Below, piece after piece: positions 8,701 to 23,030 of a DNA stretch of 64,000 bases. The notes beneath the pieces were generated by a model, which was not told where the DNA came from, did no database searches, and worked only from the letters and a program-made list of their open reading frames with translations. Position numbers and translations under genes: made by a program. Position 1 is the first letter of the stretch. Every line of letters begins with the position of its first letter. The stretch spans positions 1 to 64,000 of the forward strand of contig NZ_LJRO01000305.1 of NCBI RefSeq assembly GCF_001401155.1, read 5' to 3'. Source of the stretch: Pseudomonas tremae (lineage in GTDB: Bacteria; Pseudomonadota; Gammaproteobacteria; Pseudomonadales; Pseudomonadaceae).

Positions 8701-9543
8701 TTCGGAATTCTTGTCCTTTTCGTCAGACTTCACCCCTGTGGGTTTACTGAGAAGATCCAGTTCGTCGAGATTGCCTAGGCCGTATTGATCACGGATCTTC
8801 TGCACATCGCTCTGAACGCCTGCGCTGCTCTTGTCGGCAACCCGGTCGTACAGCTCTTTGTTTTGGTATTCGGAGACCACATATTGTTTGCCGTCTCGGC
8901 TCTCGAACTCAATCACACCGTTGCCCAGTTCGTCCTTGGTGCCGGCCTTGATGATGTCGTGATCCGCGACATAGACATTCTCGTCTGCCACTTCCCGCCC
9001 GTTATCAGTAACGCGGTTTTCCACGGTGACGCGCGACAGTCCCATTTGCTGCGCAGCAGTAAATAACTCTGGTGTCAGAGCCTTGGAAACAGTGACCTTC
9101 TCGCCGTCTTGTTTGACGTAGGTAATGACGTCGGCCGTTTCAAGCTGGCCTTGCCATTCGAAGTTCTTGATATCACCCCATGCAGGCAGCTCGGTATTGC
9201 GATCGGCGACCTGAGTGCCGTCAGTGATGGCTTTTTCGACTTGCGATTTTTGCGCTGGTGCTTGGCCAAGGGCATCGAGTTGCTTAAGGAACTGATACAA
9301 CTTTGGATTGGTCGATGCCGCCACTACAACACCTTGCCCATCACGCTCATAACGCATATCGCCGTTTTCCTCGACCGAGACGCTAGTGCCTTCAACAGGC
9401 GGCCACTGTTCATTGTCGGTAGCAGTACGGTCCGGTTTTTTCTGCTCATTGCCTTTGGCCGATACGATGCTGCGCTTGAGCTTCGATTCGAAATCCACAA
9501 GACCTTCGCGGGGGAGCGTATCGTTTTTGGGCGTGATGTTCAT
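5764..9543 (-). CDS. Large HrpK/HrpF-like protein, putative type III translocator
   Basis: This 1259-aa acidic, Lys/Asp/Glu-rich protein starts at ATG 9543 (MNITPKNDTLPREG) with GAGG just upstream; a TTG 15 codons earlier is a weaker start. There is no signal peptide. Most of it is helical and charged. Two Gly/Ala-rich hydrophobic segments lie near residues 945-980 and 1010-1045 (AGLGIITGIISVF), suitable for membrane insertion. The C-terminal ~100 residues have two EF-hand-like acidic segments (WNGKDDIVSKKDFEKIL and KDKRDTKISTDDLDTWL). This resembles, from memory, the C-terminus of the HrpF/NolX/HrpK proteins that help effectors cross the host membrane. No canonical hrp box is visible upstream. 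The neighbours hopAB and a second HrpK-like gene support a type III role. The family call is an inference from motif style. Confidence 0.55.
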   Translation of the reverse strand: MNITPKNDTLPREGLVDFESKLKRSIVSAKGNEQKKPDRTATDNEQWPPVEGTSVSVEENGDMRYERDGQGVVVAASTNPKLYQFLKQLDALGQAPAQKSQVEKAITDGTQVADRNTELPAWGDIKNFEWQGQLETADVITYVKQDGEKVTVSKALTPELFTAAQQMGLSRVTVENRVTDNGREVADENVYVADHDIIKAGTKDELGNGVIEFESRDGKQYVVSEYQNKELYDRVADKSSAGVQSDVQKIRDQYGLGNLDELDLLSKPTGVKSDEKDKNSEDLTVVELATKNLMDKYQKLVDDKKVDKDSDVYKLVMAIQAKAGMESGRTITPYIEEPRGAESWRRFDSEGETLTNADMQDILNGNNIDKALTELFANGDGEKDKIGKEYQAEMDAAIEKVSGGDKEALAKDLHDKLVSSEFVDYLADLDKAGKKSEGQSDVARLLSSLELLDPQLAKDAQNELQKNSVMAEVDKLMADPGGIPDEYKELALKDIFSALKQGIKGMADIPRRTQETIEKFINEMINDKKKATDFLEQTTKLKNNEITLDKYNDYMADKYVGAEDKEGFKKAIGKLNQSGVFGTAAGFTSLGGAIYMLTAKNGQLADDPLERLAIAKDFITFLGSGAQFEKTGVFELFTKTNVAELIGLSKTIPEIWGKEGLWGKKIEDEKATNNVPAVDDGLESRLNSVYELDSIRAGSSIGDVMDQIGLINEVNDAGPLAQDVSRELLDEIVTRSGGNPPADYSKYANLNELAEDLRLNINQDAVVQSINSQRASIDLPALDAESLNSMAVEMERAATTPVPDSASGSGYASYSDSLYELYDAAVQRFVAEDITPPTREAFTAGIEDQLERNGQPVPAENDRVNLSEMLGNDEIDRESINVMLEADNHPIQADDVVDSMRNSVGQAVAGNAGGAGLVDPQSVTQGAASAAPEGAGKVSSSVSARIAGTVVKVLGIAPDVMSIADIVMGGIAIKNGIKTGSDLEIANGSLQIVSGAAGTAAAGIGIAVAFSRTASAIGALAGATAPLFLVTAGLGIITGIISVFVDHQKKQKATDKEGQWFKDQANLGFAQEDWGDKLEYGRYSFYEYEGRDAPTDQSIFDYQTDEWKHFLETPQDQGSSMIRLDESAHKDKNGIIGENTNGLPMDVYNKAYYDAHKEEIETIREKWDDWNGKDDIVSKKDFEKILNSGDEKEKAAAEFILNDKGFFDLLDNLWKKDKRDTKISTDDLDTWLKLIDVMDRTPGETVFYEKPKSSSFPGR

Positions 9544-9860
9544 GAGCGCCTCGTCAGGTAAGGCGAGCCTTGACAGGCAAGGCCGCAAGAAAGCGAAAAA
9601 GGAGTTTCGCGATTCTTACTGCGATCACCTGCAAATCGTTGTGAAAAGTTGTGAAACGTTGTGCCATTGATTAAAGCGATGGTGGTTTTGTCACACTCGT
9701 CAGAGGACTTGTACCCAGGCTGACATGAGCAATGGAGCCCTTCGTCTGGGCTGGTATCGACCCATCAGCAATGCCAGAATGAAAGTGACCCGAATCCAGG
9801 AATTCGGATTTTTACGGCACGGACGCGTACAGGCCGTCATCAAGCCTGTTTAAGGGATTT
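9544..9860. other. Divergent intergenic region
   Basis: It separates the large HrpK/HrpF-like gene (leftward) from the helicase gene (rightward). Short direct repeats of GTTGTGAAA lie around 9639-9660. I scanned the minus-strand side for an hrp box and found only a partial CCAC half without a GGAACC half. No gene is seen. Confidence 0.5.
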
Positions 9861-12575
9861 ATGGTTTCTATCTATGTGTGTGGCGAAAACAAGCCTCGAC
9901 GGGTCAGCGACTGGGTTATAAAAAAGAATACTCAGGACGAATTCACGCTGACGTGTCATTACCCCTCTCAACCGTCTGACGACAGCCCGCTTAGCGACTG
10001 TAAGATCGTTCCCACCCTTGAGCTGAAGGGCATGCTTCTTCTGAAAAAAGGAAGCGCTGTGCTCAATCCCGTCGAGAAGGTGGAGATATATGGCGAAAAA
10101 TACGCGCTCGTTCAGTATCCGAAAAGCCTGAAAAAATACCTGTTCAAGATGGACAACATCGAACTTGTTTCACCGACGTCGATCACCGATGAACCTGCAT
10201 TCACTTATTTTCGCTCTGTGGCTGAAGCTCGGGTTAGCAACGCGGCTGATGATGACAAAAAGGGCATCGCCGAAAATGTTGCTCGCCAGATGGGGAGCCT
10301 TTCGTTGTCTCCGGCCACAGCGCTACATGCCTACTGTAAAAGGCAGCAAGCAAAACTGGACTCGCCGGGGAAGTTTATCTTTCCATTCGGGCTTAACGAA
10401 AGTCAGCTCAAGGCAGTCGAGCAGGCTTTCAGTTCGCAAATAAGTGTGATCGAAGGACCACCCGGTACTGGCAAGACGCAAACAATCTTGAACGTCATTG
10501 CCAATATTCTCTTGCAAGGGAAAACCGTGGCGGTGGTGTCCAATAACAATCCTGCGGTCGAGAATGTCTATGAAAAGCTGGGCAAGTGCGGGCTGGGCTA
10601 TCTGGTTGCGAGGTTGGGTAGCCAAAAAAACCAGAAAGCATTTTTTGCCGATTTGTCTTCTCGGCCTTCAGCAGGCCTTGAGCCTGCGCCTTCAATTGAA
10701 AGTATCCAGAGCGTTCTGCAGCAACTCAAACGCTGTCTGAGCGCGCAAAATGCAGTGGCCCAGTTACAGATCGAAATTAACGAGCTGGAGATAGAACGGC
10801 GCTACCTTCTTGAGTGGCAGCAGGAAAATGGAATCGTGCCTGTCCATGACAGGTACAGGTTGTCGCCACGAAAAACGACGGATTTGATGGCCTACCTGCC
10901 GCGCATTCCCGGTGATCGGATCCGGATCAAGGACCGGATCGGGTTGCTGTTCAACTTCAGAATAGTGCGCACCCGGTCGCTGAAAGACCGGGAGAAGCGC
11001 ATGTCAGCTTTTTATAGCTTGCAGCTTCATTACTACGACGCGGTGCTGCAGAAGAAAAAGTCCGAACTGTCTGGTCATGAGGAAGCGCTTAGGGTCGGTA
11101 ATTTCAAGGCACTGCTGGAAGAGCTGACGGCCTCTTCGATGCACTATCTGAAACACCATTTGCAGTCTCATATTCCTGATGATGACAGCTTCGATATCAA
11201 TTACAAAAAGCGGCTCGATGCGTTTTTAAAGCGCTATCCGGTCATCGGCAGCAGTACGCATTCGATCGTCAATTCCCTTGGGGGCAGGGCGGTTCTGGAC
11301 TATGTCATCATCGATGAGGCCTCGCAGCAGGACATTGTCCCCGGCGTACTGGCGCTGAGTTGCGCGAAGAATCTTATTATCGTGGGTGATCGAAAGCAGC
11401 TTGCCCATATTCCGGAGAAACTGGGACTGGAGGCGCCAGCTCCTTGGTATGACTGCGAGAAGTACAGCATGCTGGACTCATGCATCAGTGCATTCGGGGA
11501 TTCAATCCCGATGACATTGCTCAAAGAGCATTACCGATGTCATCCGCGGATCATTCAGTTCTGCAATCAGCAGTTCTATAACAATCAGCTTGTTCCGATG
11601 ACGCAGGACGGCGGCGAACAGGCACTGACGCTGGTGGTAACCGCCAAGGGAAACCATACGCGCAACAATTCCAACCTGAGAGAACTGGACTCATTATTGG
11701 CGGTGCTCGAGGGCAATGGGGAAAGTCTCTGGGAAGGCGAGGATGGAAGAGGGTTTATCGCACCTTTCAAGAATCAGGCGGTACTTTCCAGTTCGTGTCT
11801 GCCAGCAGATTTCGTTAATGACACTGTGCATAAATTTCAAGGGCGAGAGTGCGACGAGATCGTTTTTTCTACCGTTCTGGACAAGCATAAAAGCCCGAAA
11901 CGCTTGAGCTTTGTAGACGATGCTCGCATGGTTAATGTGGCAGTTTCCAGAGCCAAGAGCAGGTTCACGCTGGTCACGGGCGACAACGTATTCAAGGCTG
12001 GTAATGGCCATATCGCCGCACTTATCCGCTACATGGAATATTACGCAGAGAACGGGCAGGTGCATCGTGCGCCGGTTATCTCCGCGTTCGATCTGCTCTA
12101 CAAAGAGTTCGACCAATCACTGGAACGCTTGGACCAGAGGCTCGACCCTGAAGACGTATCAGTCAAGTCCGAACGAATTGTGGCGCAGATACTTCGTGAG
12201 GCGCTGGAACACAAAGCCCGTCAAGGCATCATGTTTCATCGCGAGGTTCTGCTCAAACAACTTGTGTCGGTAACCCGCGCCGACTTCACCACACGAGAGC
12301 TGGAGTTCATGAACAACGCGGCCCGCTGTGATTTTGTGCTCTATTTCAAGGTGGGGAAAAGCCCGTTGGGTGTCATTGAAGTCGACGGCGGTCACCATAA
12401 CGATCCTGTACAGATTGAGCGCGACGCTGTGAAAAACAGCATTCTGAGTAAATGCGCTATCCCCTTGCTTCGTTTGCGGACTATCGAAAGCCATATCGAA
12501 GAAAAAGTAGCAGCGTTTCTGGATCAATGGACGCCACGCGCAACGGATGAAGATTCTGCAACTGCGCCGCCTTGA
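9861..12575 (+). CDS. SF1 (DNA2/NAM7-like) helicase with C-terminal DUF2726 nuclease-like domain
   Basis: 904 aa, ATG start at 9861. Superfamily 1 helicase motifs run in order: Walker A GPPGTGKT (residues 199-206), Walker B IIDEAS (Asp485-Glu486), GDRKQLAHIP, EHYRCHPRI, HKFQGRECDEIVFST and NVAVSRAKSRF. A helical insertion separates motifs I and II. The last ~120 residues (CDFVLYFKVGKSPLGVIEVD, then GGHHN) look like DUF2726, a PD-(D/E)xK-like nuclease fold, with Asp and Glu-x-Asp as candidate metal ligands. The ~130-aa N-terminal region is not recognised. An ATP-driven helicase fused to a nuclease would act on DNA or RNA. It stands alone between HrpK-like genes, in an accessory island, so DNA repair or phage defence are both possible. 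Confidence 0.85.
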   Translation: MVSIYVCGENKPRRVSDWVIKKNTQDEFTLTCHYPSQPSDDSPLSDCKIVPTLELKGMLLLKKGSAVLNPVEKVEIYGEKYALVQYPKSLKKYLFKMDNIELVSPTSITDEPAFTYFRSVAEARVSNAADDDKKGIAENVARQMGSLSLSPATALHAYCKRQQAKLDSPGKFIFPFGLNESQLKAVEQAFSSQISVIEGPPGTGKTQTILNVIANILLQGKTVAVVSNNNPAVENVYEKLGKCGLGYLVARLGSQKNQKAFFADLSSRPSAGLEPAPSIESIQSVLQQLKRCLSAQNAVAQLQIEINELEIERRYLLEWQQENGIVPVHDRYRLSPRKTTDLMAYLPRIPGDRIRIKDRIGLLFNFRIVRTRSLKDREKRMSAFYSLQLHYYDAVLQKKKSELSGHEEALRVGNFKALLEELTASSMHYLKHHLQSHIPDDDSFDINYKKRLDAFLKRYPVIGSSTHSIVNSLGGRAVLDYVIIDEASQQDIVPGVLALSCAKNLIIVGDRKQLAHIPEKLGLEAPAPWYDCEKYSMLDSCISAFGDSIPMTLLKEHYRCHPRIIQFCNQQFYNNQLVPMTQDGGEQALTLVVTAKGNHTRNNSNLRELDSLLAVLEGNGESLWEGEDGRGFIAPFKNQAVLSSSCLPADFVNDTVHKFQGRECDEIVFSTVLDKHKSPKRLSFVDDARMVNVAVSRAKSRFTLVTGDNVFKAGNGHIAALIRYMEYYAENGQVHRAPVISAFDLLYKEFDQSLERLDQRLDPEDVSVKSERIVAQILREALEHKARQGIMFHREVLLKQLVSVTRADFTTRELEFMNNAARCDFVLYFKVGKSPLGVIEVDGGHHNDPVQIERDAVKNSILSKCAIPLLRLRTIESHIEEKVAAFLDQWTPRATDEDSATAPP

Positions 12576-12692
12576 AAGTCATCACGTCAGGCGAGCAATT
12601 CTTCTCTCCACTGGCGAGCATTTCCAGGGCAGCAAGGCTTCGTGAGCCGAGCGCCGAAAAGCGGAAACAAGCAACAGATGTCAGTTGATCTC

Positions 12693-12721
12693 GGAACCCA
12701 TTCGCGCTGGGTGACCACCGA
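12693..12721 (+). promoter_or_regulatory. Canonical hrp box (HrpL-dependent promoter)
   Basis: GGAACC (12693-12698), exactly 16 bases, then CCACCGA (12715-12721). This fully matches GGAACC-N16-CCACNNA, the promoter recognised by the alternative sigma factor HrpL in P. syringae. It lies 88 bases before the start of the HrpK-like gene at 12810 and points at it. Confidence 0.92.
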
Positions 12722-12809
12722 TGAGTGCGTTCATGCTGAAAATCCGAGAACTGAATTGAGCGCTAACTTGATCAGGAATAATTGATAAAAAAATTCTGAG
12801 GAGTAAGTG

Positions 12810-14075
12810 ATGAAAGCTTCAAGATCTATCAGTGCGCCCAAGGCTACCGAAGTCCTGGCTGATGACTCTAAACGCAAAGACAAGAATGCAGGCTCCCTCG
12901 CGTCTGATGCTGGCAGTCGTGGTGCCCCTGATAAAAAGTCAGACGAAAAAAGTGGTTCGCGTCTGGACAAGGCTACTTCAGCCGTAAACTTTGCATCGTC
13001 GCTCGTCAATGCGGGAACAAAAAGCTATACCGCCCACCAGACACTGAGCGATGGTCTGCATAAGGCAAATAAGCCAGAACAAGAAAATGTTACTTTCGCG
13101 TCTTCCGATGAGCGCGCTGAACTACAGAGCCCGGCTGTCAGCCAGGTAAGCGCTGACCAAAAGTCTGGTTCTTTAGCAGCCTTTGCAGATTTACTCACGC
13201 AGTTGCGTTCAACGGCTACGCGGTTATTAGATGACATTAGCGCCAAGCCAGTGCCACAGGTAGCCATCAATCGGCACGATACACCGCCGCCTCCGGAAAA
13301 GGAGTACCCGGGTGTTGTCAACGCTGATGGCTCGATCATCGAGACGGAAAAGGATTTGTCTGACAAACCGAGTGATGCTTCAGGCCGGCCGCGGGGCGAT
13401 ACCCGCACTGCGGAGCAAATTATCGATGCCAATCCGATTCTGAAAAACCTGGGTGATCAGAAAGATATAAAACGTACTGAAGCCTACGCCAGGATAGGTG
13501 ACTGGACTCAAAACAATGCTGATCCAAAAGCCCGGGCGGATGCTGCATACAATGCCGCCAAAGTGCTCAACTGGATCAATAGCTCAGATCAGGCAGATGG
13601 CGCCCCTCGCCAATGCACGAACGACAGTGACTTGCAGGGTATTACCCACGACGGTGATGCCAGGCATGGTACTGAAGCAGGTAATTGGAAAGACTTCGTC
13701 GAGCAGGGCTACGCAGCGCTGAAGGGCGATCATCGTCTGGATAAAGCCAATGATTCACATGTTCGGCCTGACGGTTCAAACAAGGACAATTTTCAGGCGT
13801 TTGCAGGAGAGGCAGGTAAAAAGCTATGGCCTTTGCCGGCCGCCAGTAATGTGTTGGTCGCGGTAGGTGACTCGAAAGGCGGATTGACAGGTGCTTTGAA
13901 AGCCGGTGCAGGTGCGGCGGCGCAGACAGGCATTGCGGCTGCTGAAGGTGCTGCAGGCGGGGTCAAGGGTGGACGTGCCAGTTCGGCTTCCGTAGTTGCT
14001 CTGGGTGCTGCGGGGGCAATGTCCGAGTCTCAGGCCGCGCCGGATTCGGTAAAGACCATTGCTGGCATGGTGTAG
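12810..14075 (+). CDS. HrpK-like type III secretion protein with hrp-box promoter
   Basis: 421 aa. The start is ATG 12810, six bases after GAGGAG; the preceding GTG (12807) is too close. The N-terminal ~180 residues are Ser/Lys/Asp-rich and disordered with no Cys, as in type III substrates. The middle (ANPILKNLGDQKDIKRTEAY, DAAYNAAKVLNWI, and a GDARHGTEAG segment; residues ~205-300) resembles from memory the repeated domain of HrpK, a helper thought to act in translocation. The C-terminus (residues ~345-421) is Gly/Ala-rich and could insert into membranes. The canonical hrp box 88 bases upstream places it in the HrpL regulon. A hairpin follows the stop. It is about half the length of HrpK1 as I recall it, so it may be a helper or an effector of its own. 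Confidence 0.65.
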   Translation: MKASRSISAPKATEVLADDSKRKDKNAGSLASDAGSRGAPDKKSDEKSGSRLDKATSAVNFASSLVNAGTKSYTAHQTLSDGLHKANKPEQENVTFASSDERAELQSPAVSQVSADQKSGSLAAFADLLTQLRSTATRLLDDISAKPVPQVAINRHDTPPPPEKEYPGVVNADGSIIETEKDLSDKPSDASGRPRGDTRTAEQIIDANPILKNLGDQKDIKRTEAYARIGDWTQNNADPKARADAAYNAAKVLNWINSSDQADGAPRQCTNDSDLQGITHDGDARHGTEAGNWKDFVEQGYAALKGDHRLDKANDSHVRPDGSNKDNFQAFAGEAGKKLWPLPAASNVLVAVGDSKGGLTGALKAGAGAAAQTGIAAAEGAAGGVKGGRASSASVVALGAAGAMSESQAAPDSVKTIAGMV

Positions 14076-14081
14076 AGCCAT

Positions 14082-14128
14082 ATGCCCTTTTTTGATCACC
14101 CGACAGGTGTTGATAAAAGGGGCATTTA
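14082..14128 (+). terminator. Terminator-like hairpin after the HrpK-like gene
   Basis: ATGCCC...TTGATCA (14082-14097) can pair with TTGATAAAAGGGGCAT (14110-14125), seven bases after the stop codon. The stem includes A:T runs that could serve either strand. Confidence 0.5.
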
Positions 14129-14440
14129 GCACCCGAGGAAATGCACCGCTTATAGTCTTGATACGTTTCTACAAACAGGCATAGCTACACAATCACAGCC
14201 TGAAGTTGCTGTTTTGTGCGCGCTTCTTCATATAAGGCATGGCTGGAACGAGCCAGGCAGCAATAACCTCTCGCGACTCTGACGGCCGCAGCGTTCGTCG
14301 CTGCTTTGCCGGCTTGTTTAAGCCCCAACATCAGTTCGCACCCTCTGCTCTTATCTTTCCCCAAATGCAGGTGTATCGTATTCGCCCTTCGCATCTGCTC
14401 GCAGGTGCCCTCAGTTTTCGTTTCAGAGGTCCCGCCGTTC
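14129..14440. other. Intergenic stretch marking the right edge of the island
   Basis: About 310 bases with no supportable gene or clear promoter. AGAGG at 14425-14429 is the likely ribosome site for the multicopper oxidase. Core-type genes begin immediately to the right, so the island boundary probably lies here. Confidence 0.4.
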
Positions 14441-15813
14441 ATGTCCTTCACCCGTCGTCAAATCCTCACAGGCATTGCCGGTCTTGCCGTAGTCGGCCTT
14501 GGAGCAGGCGGTGCTTCGCGTTACTGGATGGGACGTCGCGAATCGGAGGCTGGTTCGGACTTTGTGCTGATCGCCGCTCCGCTGGATGTGGAGCTGGTGG
14601 CGGGCCACAAGACGCCTGCCTGGGCATTTGGCGGTTCTGCGCCAGGTACCGAGTTGCGGGTGCGGCAGGGCGAGTGGTTGCGGTTGCGCTTCATCAATCA
14701 GTTGCCGGTCGAAACCACCATTCACTGGCATGGTATCCGGTTGCCGCTGGAGATGGACGGCGTGCCTTACGTTTCGCAGCTGCCGGTCAAGCCGGGTGAG
14801 TATTTCGATTACAAATTCCGTGTGCCGGACGCCGGTAGCTACTGGTATCACCCGCACGTCAGCAGCAGCGAAGAGCTGGGACGTGGGCTGGTCGGGCCGT
14901 TGATCGTAGAAGAGCGCGAACCGACCGGCTTTGCCCATGAGCGCACGGTCAGTCTGAAAAGCTGGCATGTGGACGAAGAGGGCGCATTCACCGAGTTCAG
15001 CGTGCTGCGTGAAGCGGCGCGTGAAGGCACGGCTGGGCGGTTATCTACGTTGAACGGCGTTGCGCAGGCCGTCATCGATCTGCCAGCCGGACAGATTACC
15101 CGAGTGCGGCTGCTCAACCTCGACAATACCGTGACCTATCGGCTCAATCTGCCGGACGCCGAGGCGCAGATTTATGCGCTGGATGGCAACCCGGTCACAC
15201 CGCGCCCGTTTGGTGAAGAATACTGGCTGGGGCCGGGCATGCGCATCTGCCTGGCAATCAAGGCACCGCCTGCGGGTGAGGAGATTTCATTGCGCAACGG
15301 CCCGGTGCGTCTGGGGACATTTCGTTCGGTTGCCAATAATGATGCTCCCGGCTCGTGGCCGCCCGAGCTGCCAGCCAATCCGGTATCCGAGCCCGATCTG
15401 GATAAAGCCGAGAAAATCAATTTCAATTTCGAGTGGGTTGGTTCGATGTCGGTCAACACCGGCAATGGCAAGCCACCCAGCCTGTGGCAGATCAACGGCC
15501 AGGCCTGGGATATTACCGACAAGACCTGTGCTGATCGCCCCATCGCCAAACTGAAGCTCGGCAACAGCTACATTTTCGAACTGAAGAACATGACGCAGTA
15601 TCAGCACCCGATTCACCTGCATGGCATGAGTTTCAAGGTGATTGCGTCCAATCGGCGCAAGATCATCCCTTACTTTACCGATACCTTCCTGCTGGGCCGC
15701 AATGAGCGGGCGCGGGTCGCGCTGGTGGCGGATAACCCAGGGGTGTGGATGTTCCATTGCCACGTCATCGATCACATGGAAACCGGCCTGATGGCCGCCA
15801 TTGAGGTGGCGTG

Positions 15814-15814
<1 letters not shown>
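14441..15814 (+). CDS. Periplasmic multicopper oxidase (Tat-exported)
   Basis: 457 aa from ATG 14441. The N-terminus MSFTRRQILTGIAGLAVVG is a twin-arginine signal, so the folded, copper-loaded enzyme is expected in the periplasm. The copper ligands are in place: IHWHGIR and YWYHPHV in the first cupredoxin domain, HPIHLHGMSF and WMFHCHVIDHMETGLM at the C-terminus (type 1 Cys with axial Met). The family oxidises phenols or metals such as Cu(I) while reducing O2 to water. There is no long Met-rich insert as in E. coli CueO. The stop codon overlaps the start of tadA, so the two are probably cotranscribed. The substrate is unknown. Confidence 0.9.
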
Positions 15815-21916
<6,102 letters not shown>

Positions 21917-21921
21917 GGCTC

Positions 21922-22233
21922 GTGTACAAGCTCGCTTTCTTTGTGCCAGCGAGCCATGTAAACGAGGTCAAGAGCGCTGTATTCGCAGCTGGTGCAGGGC
22001 GAATCGGTGCTTACGATCAATGCTCATGGCAGGTACTCGGCCAAGGCCAGTTCCGCCCGCTGAATGGCAGTCAGCCATTTCTCGGGCAGAGTGGCGTGGT
22101 CGAGCAGGTGGACGAATGGAAAGTCGAGCTGGTCGTTGCGGACGAACTGATCGCGCAAGCGGTAGTGGCGCTCAAACAGAGTCATCCCTATGAAACGCCT
22201 GCTTACGAAGTATGGCGTCTGGAAGAGTTCTGA
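21922..22233 (+). CDS. YqfO/NIF3-like small domain protein
   Basis: 103 aa with a GTG start at 21922, only five bases after the purL stop, so probably cotranscribed. It corresponds to the small inserted domain of the YqfO/NIF3 family (LAFFVPASHVNEVKSAVFAA and GRIGAYDQCSWQV, ending in HPYETPAYEVWRLEE). In Bacillus YqfO this domain, related to the CutA/PII fold, sits inside a larger metal-binding protein; here it stands alone. The exact role is unknown. The HPYE-P-Y motif is conserved. Confidence 0.85.
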   Translation: MYKLAFFVPASHVNEVKSAVFAAGAGRIGAYDQCSWQVLGQGQFRPLNGSQPFLGQSGVVEQVDEWKVELVVADELIAQAVVALKQSHPYETPAYEVWRLEEF

Positions 22234-22248
22234 GGCGCATCCAGGGCT

Positions 22249-22347
22249 GGACGCAGAGCGTCCGGAAAGGCATTGCAACGCTGAGCGTCAGGCTGATTAT
22301 TGTGCCAATGCTCCGCGTTGGCATGCAGTTCTAGACGCTCTGCGTCT
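22249..22347. repeat. Inverted pair of 15-bp palindromic repeats
   Basis: GGACGCAGAGCGTCC (22249-22263) and AGACGCTCTGCGTCT (22333-22347) are near-complements of each other, and each is itself nearly palindromic. They lie between two converging genes (the YqfO-like gene and the L,D-transpeptidase gene). They look like a dispersed intergenic palindromic unit of the kind common in pseudomonads, and could also stop transcription. Confidence 0.6.
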
Positions 22348-22389
22348 GGTCTTGATTGCGTGGGGCAGCGCTCTAACCCTTTGCAATGA

Positions 22390-22953
22390 TCAGGGCCGAA
22401 TTTCGATCATTGTCCCGTCTTTCACCAAGTCCCAGACTTCGCGCATGTCGTTGTTCTTCATCGCAATGCAGCCGTTGGTCCAGTCGAGGGTGTGGAAATA
22501 CCACTCTGGATATTCCTCATCCACCGGCGTGCCGTGGATCATGATCATGCTGCCCGGTTTGACGCCTTCGTTGCGCGCCCGCGCCGAGTCGGTGATGTTC
22601 GGGTAGGAAATGTGCATCGACAGGTTGTAATTGTTACTGGGCTTGCGCCAGTCGAGCCAGTAGAAACCCTCCGGAGTACGTTGATCGCCTTCCTGAAGTT
22701 TGGTGCCCTTGGGGTTTTTACCCAAGGAGATGCGATAGGTCTTCAAGGCTTCACCGTCGCTGATCAACTGCAACTGACGCGCCGATTTGAGTACCAGCAC
22801 CTTGTCGATCTTCTTGCTGGCAATGCTTTCGGTATTGATAACTTTATTGTTGATGATTTTCTGTTCGCTGCCCTTGGGCACAATAGTCTGCGTGAAAGCA
22901 GCCTGCGACAGTGGCAAGAATGACATGCAGAAGAACGCGAGCAACCAGCGCAT
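22390..22953 (-). CDS. L,D-transpeptidase family protein (YkuD domain), periplasmic
   Basis: 187 aa with an N-terminal Sec signal peptide (MRWLLAFFCMSFLPLSQA). The YkuD catalytic signature is complete: MIMIHGTPVDEE, then LDWTNGCIAMKNNDMREVW with the nucleophilic Cys. The family forms 3-3 peptidoglycan crosslinks or attaches proteins to the wall. The one-domain form without a LysM is of the ErfK/YafK-like type. The substrate cannot be told from the sequence. Confidence 0.92.
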   Translation of the reverse strand: MRWLLAFFCMSFLPLSQAAFTQTIVPKGSEQKIINNKVINTESIASKKIDKVLVLKSARQLQLISDGEALKTYRISLGKNPKGTKLQEGDQRTPEGFYWLDWRKPSNNYNLSMHISYPNITDSARARNEGVKPGSMIMIHGTPVDEEYPEWYFHTLDWTNGCIAMKNNDMREVWDLVKDGTMIEIRP

Positions 22954-23030
22954 TACGATTTCCCTGACGGCCTTGATTCATGGATAACGATCGTTATCGA
23001 TGACAGGCCGATGTTATTTGCAGCCCTGGC

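Noticed and set aside
9544..9860. hrp box for the large HrpK/HrpF-like gene
   Set aside because: Only a partial CCAC half is found on the minus strand; no GGAACC half at 15-17 bases.
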